Positions 57,703-64,000 of a stretch of 64,000 nucleotides of DNA are shown here, in pieces (the stretch's first letter is position 1; the number at the start of each line of letters is the position of its first letter). The translations under genes and the position numbers were made by a program. The notes beneath the pieces were generated by a model. That model was given only the letters and a program-made list of their open reading frames with translations. It made no database searches and was not told where the DNA came from. Source of the DNA: Capitella teleta (lineage: Eukaryota; Annelida; Polychaeta; Capitellidae); contig KB293180.1 in assembly GCA_000328365.1 (NCBI GenBank), forward strand, positions 714,010 through 778,009, in the 5' to 3' direction.

Positions 57703-57861
57703 CTTTATAAGATATCTGTCTAACCCAGCGACCGATTTACAGGTCAGAGTTCCCATATCCATCCCATTTGTTCGTTCCTGTCTCGGTGGAGGGCTAATCG
57801 AATGAACCCTTTGAGACGTGGTAGCACGAGCTGTGTGTTGACAATCACCAGTGGATGTCAT
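57703..57861 (-). CDS. Candidate first exon, function unknown
   Basis: An ATG at 57861 opens 53 codons ending exactly at the donor GTGAGTG, phase 0. The peptide starts MTSTGDCQHTARATTSQRVH, is Ser/Thr/Pro-rich, and ends CKSVAGLDRYLIK. No family was recognised and no following exon was identified. Confidence 0.42.
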
Positions 57862-60400
57862 TTCCCGCAGCAGCCGGTATCGTTACCGGGATAAAAAATT
57901 ACTGGAATAGCAGAAACAGATCACGCGACCCTAAAATAATATATGTTAATATCTAGTACAATGTCCAATTTGAATGTTTTAAGATTTTATCGTTGAATTT
58001 ATAAACAATATTTCTGAAAATCTATCAAAAGTTAATTGAGATTCTTTTAAAAGTAAAAATTTTAAAAGTAAAAATAATCCTTTCATTTGCACCGCTGAAA
58101 CGAGAGAAATAACTAAACGGCGTGGATTGCACGTTGACCACGCTTCTTTCCCATTAGCAGTCATGGTTAATGCGCTGAATGCAGTGCAACAAAGCACGAA
58201 TTCCCTCTCTTAAATATCCTTTCTAGAAGCATCTATTTATTTTGCTTCATTGTATCGTTACGACCAAGCCAATTCGCATGCCATCTAGCTGTCTTTCATG
58301 GTCATTACACGAATACATGTGTACTGCGTCCAAATGGCTTCATATAACGGACCCGTCGGGTAGGTTCACCTCTTCCCTTTCTTGTGGTGAACTCTGCACT
58401 TTGTCGGTGTCAATGTTCCATCTTGTAATTCATTTTTCGTCCTTTTCTCCACCTTCTTCTCTTGTGTTTCTTTGTGTGCTTTAAACGTGCGGAGATATGG
58501 GATGTGTATTATAGTGTTGCTTCTACATTTTATTTTTGTCTCATGACCTAATGACTTAGACCTGACCATGAGCGCCCAAGGCCATTTGATGAATTGCTAG
58601 AATTGGTGAGATTAACCAGATTGATGAAATGCGTGCTGGGAATGACTATGACCAGTTCTTTCATCCCAGATTGGATCTCAGATTGAGAATGACATGCTGG
58701 GTGTTCATAGTAGATAACATACCGAGTTAACCATATAAATTAATGTAGTCAGAATTGCATTAATTTTTTCATCACAGTAAAGCCAATCCATGGACCGTAA
58801 TAAACAACCATGTCTGATGATTCACAATTCCGGTAGCAAATTAACATACGTCTAACAGTATTTCCGATTTCATTTCGATTCTAAACTTTTAGCAACAGGT
58901 GTAGCGCAGGGCTTCGTTCTGGGACCCCTTCTCTCCACAATTTACACCAGCTCACTCGGCACCCACTTAGGTTCCCATGGTGTCAGTATCATCTGTACGC
59001 TGATGATACACAAATATACCTACTTATAAACGCTCAATGACGTCGAAGAAAACATCAGACGTTTAGAAGCATGTCTAATCGCAGTTCTCGCGTGGATGAC
59101 GGAACATCGACTTTTATTAAATAGAGAGAAAACGGATTTCATTAAATTCTCCTCGACAGAAACAGGCACACGGATTCCTCCCTGCTCACCCCACGTCAGC
59201 GACACTAAGGCTCAGCAGCAGCGTAAGGGATATTGCAGTTACTACGCATCAGTTTCACAACTTCAAGTTTCAGTTCGGACCAACAATGTCATGTGAACAG
59301 TGTGTGCAAATAACAATTATTCTGAGCAGTTAACACGGTCGTTAATGGCGTTTTTCACATGCCAGGTATGCGCTATTTTTAACAATCCCTAGAAGCTGTA
59401 ACAAATAATTCAGAAGCTTATTTTTCCGCTGTGTCGATTTGGCGATGATGCGCACTTTCAGTTGATCAGGAAATACGAATGGCATGCAATTCAAGGTAAT
59501 ATAGTTTTATTATTTGTTATATGCAGCAATTATAACATCAGTATAATAATCATACAATATTATATCAATCATTTATATAATCGTTATCATACCATTATAA
59601 TACATGTCTAAAAAAAAAAAAAAGTAAGTAAACAAAAAGTATAAGTATACATTTGTTTTCAAAGATGAAGTAATTTCATGTATTTGTTTGTTTGTTTGTT
59701 TTTTTTTTTTTTTTGCTTCCCGCCCATTTGGTACATCGAAATGGGCAAAACAAAAATAAAATTATGTTGACAAGTTACAAATAATATTCGCAGCACAGCT
59801 GAGTGAGCATCGGCACAGCATCTGTGCTCTTTTTTAGCTGTCTCAAGACTTGGCTTCCAAGTTGGTTGACATTGAATGTCACTTATCCAGATAAATATGA
59901 CGAAAGCAAAAGTCTTCATCATATCCAGAAAACCTGATTGAATCAGCTGCCGCTCATGGATAAATTGCTTAAGAGTGAAAATTGTTTACCGAAGTTCGTG
60001 CAAGTTTATAAGTAGGAAGCAAAACGCCCAAAACTATGTTCTCATGGCAACCCATTAACCCACCACCATAAAAAAATAATATATTTTTTTAAACCCTTTT
60101 GCAAACCGCACTGAAAAGTAAATACATATCATGTCAATTGTCAACAGGGATTGTGGTTACCAGGGATGCCATACGAGTGGTTGCACAGGCAGGCTCTCGA
60201 ATTAGATTGCTGTCCATGGGTGCATGTTACTTGCATATGTCAGCTCTCCAAGCGCCTCTGAGGTGAACAGACATCTGTTGGTTGTGCGCAAAAAAGTGAA
60301 TCAGAAAGAAGCTAATAAAGTCTCCCACAATATGGGCGAATTGACAGTGATTAAAACTCTCTGCTTTCTTTGACAGCCATCTAAATATTTCGAACCAGAT
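57862..60400. other. Mostly unassigned, contains the LINE fragment
   Basis: Besides the reverse-transcriptase fragment at 58890-59190, only short open frames and a T-run at 59699-59714 are seen. Confidence 0.5.
58890..59190 (+). mobile_element. LINE reverse-transcriptase fragment
   Basis: Translated pieces GVAQGFVLGPLLSTIYTSSL, YHLYADDTQIYLL and NIRRLEACLIAVLAWM then LNREKTDFIKFSST are the core of a non-LTR reverse transcriptase, including the catalytic YADD box. The pieces lie in three different frames, with a frame change near 58980 and another near 59038, plus a stop, so it is a dead 5'-truncated copy. The clade is probably jockey/CR1-like from the GVPQGSVLGP...YADDTQLY pattern. No tail or duplication was found. 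Confidence 0.88.
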
Positions 60401-62200
60401 TGGCCATGTGGTCATGAGCGCCTATAATTCCACCTTCGATGGATTGCAAAAGTATGTCAGCAAAAGCAAGCGCACCAGCATTGTTCGCCAACGTACTATA
60501 GCAAGACTTGACACTCATGATGGCCTCCCGTTTGCTCATCCAATTTCCATCAATCAAGTTATCATCCAGTGAGATCGTCTAACGATGTTTTTATACTGAG
60601 TATATATATATTTTACTAAACATGACAATATCTACCGTAAAAAAATAAAAAAACAAAAATGGAACTCTCGACCAAATATCAATACATATAATAATAGTGT
60701 TAAAAATGCCACAACCATCGTCGTCTACTGAGTGAGTTTTCGACCAGGAAAAGGATGGGCTTCTGCCATGTTTTTCTCATTCATGAAATTACGCTGTGCA
60801 CCATGACTTTACTTCCTGTTTTTGCTACTCCTTAAACATTTGTTTGTTTTTCTTTGGTGTTAAAGCACATGCAAATTTTTCGTTTATAATTATGCGCTTT
60901 ACAAATGATTAGCTTTTACGCGAAGTACACATTTGCTGACATGAAGCAGTCAGGGCCAGAATCACCGCACATATACATGTACATGCAATTGCACTGTCAT
61001 ATATATTCGAGCCTGCTGAATGTATAGACGAGGCAACATGTATTCGGCATACTCCATGATTTAGAGTCCAGGAACGTGTTCACTGTTGCAAACATGACGC
61101 TAAACAGATCTGCAGATGGCTCTGAATCCCCTGATGTAATCATCCTTGACTGGACTCGCAAATTGAATTGTTCCATTTCGACTGCATCATGTTTTTCGAG
61201 ATATTCATTATATCGCACAAGAGGCTGAAATAAAGGACTGAGCAAATAATGATCCATCACCGATTCAGCACGAGAGGCAATCCAGGGTCAATGTTTGGCT
61301 CAGGGCTCTCAACACGAATCATTCGGCAGCGTTGCCAGGCCCCGTCAATTGGTGCCGCATTTATCACCTTTGTTATTGCTTTAAATTATAATCCTTCTAT
61401 TCTGTGCACTGCAAATATTATGCGTGGTTCTTGATTAAAAAGCCACAAGGTCGTGCTTCAAAGTGACACCTCCCTCAACGACTGCAATCTGAGCCTGTTT
61501 TTATGTGAGAACGAAAAGGGGCAATCTTTGTTGGTCTCCGGGTGAACACTAAAACGGAAGCGACACGGAACGGGCGTAGAAGCAATCGTTGTGATTTCAC
61601 TGCCTGCCAAACGGATAATGAAGCACGAACTCTCGGTGCAGATGCACAGTACGGAGCTCACTGCCATGGAGACTTTCATAATTGATTAATCGTTTGATAT
61701 ACTGAAAGTTGTTTGAGTACCTGTAAAATCCCCTCATCCTGACTCTGATAACACACACGCCCAACACGGTTCGATGGTTAGGCCTACATAGAATCAAGCG
61801 AGCCACATAAGGCAGAATGGGCCACGTGTATTCTGGGCGATAAATGGACACAATGCTGGTGGCATTGCCATTTGTGTGTGTCATCAACGCTGTCTGAGCC
61901 GAATAGAATAGAGAGGGGATAAGCTCTTCCTTGAGGTAACATGCAGCTTAGATAACAAAGTTCATCCTCTCCTGAAATATCTCGAATCCCTTGATTCTCC
62001 ACAGAAAGACTGAAATGCAACACCTGTGTTATATTATCATTCAGTTGATGAAGTGAAAGACTGACAGATACACGAGATGCTTGTTTCAAGTATCTTCATC
62101 CGATCTGCGATTTTGTTTGTTACATCAAGCAACGTGATGTTATATTGTTGATACAGGTGCCGAAGTTCCTTTACAAAATTGATGTATATATCGACCTGTG
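60400..62200 (-). CDS. Candidate multi-exon gene, function unknown
   Basis: Four minus-strand blocks look coding. Block 1 (~62192-62070): VDIYINFVKELRHLYQQYNI then TLLDVTNKIADRMKILETS. Block 2 (~62030-61930): HFSLSVENQGIRDISGEDEL then CYLSCMLPQGRAYPL, after a TTTCAG-like acceptor. Block 3 (61224-61053): exactly 57 codons plus one base between the acceptor TTTATTTCAG and donor GTATGC, beginning PLVRYNEYLEKHDAVEMEQF. Block 4 (~60580-60410): SLDDNLIDGNWMSKREAIMS then CYSTLANNAGALAFADILLQ. All look helical; this loosely recalls nitrate/nitrite-sensing (NIT) domains of receptor guanylate cyclases, but no signature residue supports that. Phases between blocks do not all join, so exons are missing or misplaced. 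Confidence 0.4.
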
Positions 62201-64000
62201 CCCTCAGGTGGTTGACCAATCAGTGATGGCTCCGCCCGTGAGTTAATTTTAAATAATTATGTCACTGGTATTACCCATTCGACAGTGACGAAATCGTATG
62301 CTTGTGCGTGTGGTATTATACAATGTATTGGCACGGTCAGGATCTGGGGTGAATCCAGTTGTTTTAATTGTGTTTCCATAAAATCAGAAGGCATACGAGT
62401 AGAACCAGTTGATTGGAGCTCTCATAATTCAGACATTATCAACACTATAATTAGATATATTATCAAAACAATAGTGTAGTCAACATGTCCCACAAAAACC
62501 AAATTAAACTTTGGCTCCAAAGACTAAAATGGTTATTATTAAATGTAACAAGTACGTTTTTTTTTTCAACGGATAGACACTTTCTCTCGACTCTCCAGAG
62601 AGAACGAAGAACAGTTATTATTTTTTCTGAATGTAACATGGTGTAAGATATCTAAACAAAACCCACCCGAGGTTTACATGAACCACCCAGGGAGCTATAC
62701 CTGCGCATCACCATCTGTGCTTTATTATACTCGGAACTATTTTAACGCGCAATTTTCTCATCACACGAAAAGCTTTATCCTATCTTTCGAAATTTTAATA
62801 CAAGGCACCCCAACCCTCATTTCATGTAGAAAGAGAAGATGATGCATATTATTTTTTATTATCGGCGCTAATAATCTCAACACATAAAAGTTTCATTTCA
62901 CTTAACTCTGTAAGGATAAGCATCCACACGTGAAGCATTGGCTGCTTATTCAGCTTTTGGATCCTCCCTCCCAACTGTCAATCATTCACTAATAATTTCC
63001 AAGACGGGGATGCGTTTATTTATTCAGCAAGTTAACTAGCTCTGTGACGTCTTAAACAAACAAACATCATTGGGGAATCCATGCCCTCGTGGTTGAATCC
63101 AATAACATGATTTACGAGTTTAAAGAGTAGTTTGTGTATTAATGCGCAACACGATCCATGCGTAATATTTCTTCATTATATATTCTTCACTCTGCATTTT
63201 CATCGACCCATAATTATAACAATCATACCTTGGAGAGTATTAAAGCAGTAGGCCCCACATAATTTATACAATAATTATTCGTTTTATGTTTCAATAATAT
63301 CACCTGGTGTTTATTAAATCCTTGTTTGACATAATTTAATTTAATACTCGTTCACTGGGTAGGTTAATTCTGCACACGCCTATTTAGACCTGCTGATTGA
63401 GCTTGCTTTGTTAATTGGCCAACAAATTGGACGTGTTAATGGGCAAATTCCAAACCGCAGACGATTGGGGTCAGTAGGATAACAGCAATGATTGGCGATC
63501 TCCGCTTGATCCATTCCTTTCTTAGTTTGATGGACTGAAACAGGGTTGCTGTGATCACGACTCAGAATTAACTCACCATCAAACATTCTTCAGACATCTC
63601 AGCAAACTCATTACGGGTATTCGTCAAACACATTCGAGCCAAGTACAATTAAGTCAGGCAAGTGTTGTATGTTATTGTTATATAGGACTTCTGATTGTTT
63701 TGAATTAGTGTCGGATGATAGAAGATGCATCTCCAAAGACAAATACGCCTTTTGACTGACATAGTTTCAGACAATACGCTTGCTGTGGGCTAATTCCTAG
63801 ATGCATCGAATTTGAGAGGTTTTAAATCTCGCTTTCTCCTTGCGTTCAATTTCAGATTACGGTGACATGGCAAAAGTTATTCTATTATTCTTTCAGCACT
63901 TCCCATAAAAGAAATATCGCACTCATCTCTTTTCAAGCAATTCTGCCTGAGCAGGAAATTCTAATTTAATTTGTCTTGAATATCATTCCGAGTTGACCAA
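62201..64000. other. Right end, sparse
   Basis: One candidate small exon at 63577-63633; otherwise AT-rich DNA without recognised features. Confidence 0.5.
63577..63633 (-). CDS. Candidate short first exon
   Basis: ATG to donor GTGAGTTAA gives 19 codons (MCLTNTRNEFAEMSEECLM), phase 0, with an in-frame stop six codons upstream. It is upstream of and on the same strand as the blocks at 60.4-62.2 kb and might be their start. Short enough to be chance. Confidence 0.3.

Noticed and set aside
58890-59190. A host gene with a reverse-transcriptase domain
   Set aside because: The frame changes twice and contains a stop; it is a dead LINE fragment.
1-64000. A CRISPR array formed by the decamers
   Set aside because: Copies are dispersed over 55 kb in both orientations in an intron-bearing animal genome; there is no direct-repeat array and no cas gene.

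Overview
The window is nuclear DNA of an invertebrate animal. The genes carry spliceosomal introns with GT..AG ends, and several are animal-specific families: liprin-beta, neuropathy target esterase with an N-terminal membrane anchor, SIN1 of TORC2, and ferritin with a candidate iron-responsive element. Most introns in the central genes are only about 45-75 bp, while liprin-beta has introns of 3.7-8.9 kb. Very small introns beside a family that is mostly bacterial (GHL10) fit an early-branching animal such as a sponge. That taxon is an inference, because nothing here is diagnostic.

Layout. (1) 1-22 kb: the 5' part of a liprin-beta gene on the minus strand, four coding exons spread over 17 kb; the C-terminal part lies beyond position 1. 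A second possible first exon sits inside intron 1. (2) 22.3-25.3 kb: a secreted GHL10 glycosidase-like gene (+), convergent with a single-exon C2H2 zinc-finger gene (-). (3) 25.3-32.4 kb: gene-poor, with a few candidate exons, palindromes, poly-A tracts and an assembly gap. (4) 32.4-37.6 kb: a complete ferritin (+) with a TATA box and an IRE-like hairpin, facing a divergent and apparently incomplete second ferritin (-). (5) 38.5-51.8 kb: the gene-dense core, THYN1 (-), PNPLA6/7-type neuropathy target esterase (+, 32 coding exons) and SIN1/MAPKAP1 (-). THYN1 and the esterase are head to head; the esterase and SIN1 are tail to tail. (6) 52-64 kb: SINE-like elements, hairpins, a LINE reverse-transcriptase fragment and several orphan candidate exons.

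The most unusual signal is a dispersed short motif, ATCATAACGC and its complement GCGTTATGAT. I count 16 exact copies and about a dozen near copies; chance predicts about 0.1 exact copies in 128,000 strand positions. It occurs as single copies, as direct repeats 18-21 nt apart, and as inverted pairs, two of which share a 7-nt spacer. Copies lie in introns and intergenic DNA, some within a few bases of splice donors. It matches no regulatory or transposon feature I can name.

The genes do not form one pathway. Two are iron-storage proteins, two (esterase and SIN1) act at membranes, and the neighbours appear to be ordinary genomic linkage. Exon coordinates for the six main genes were read by hand and checked for reading-frame phase.
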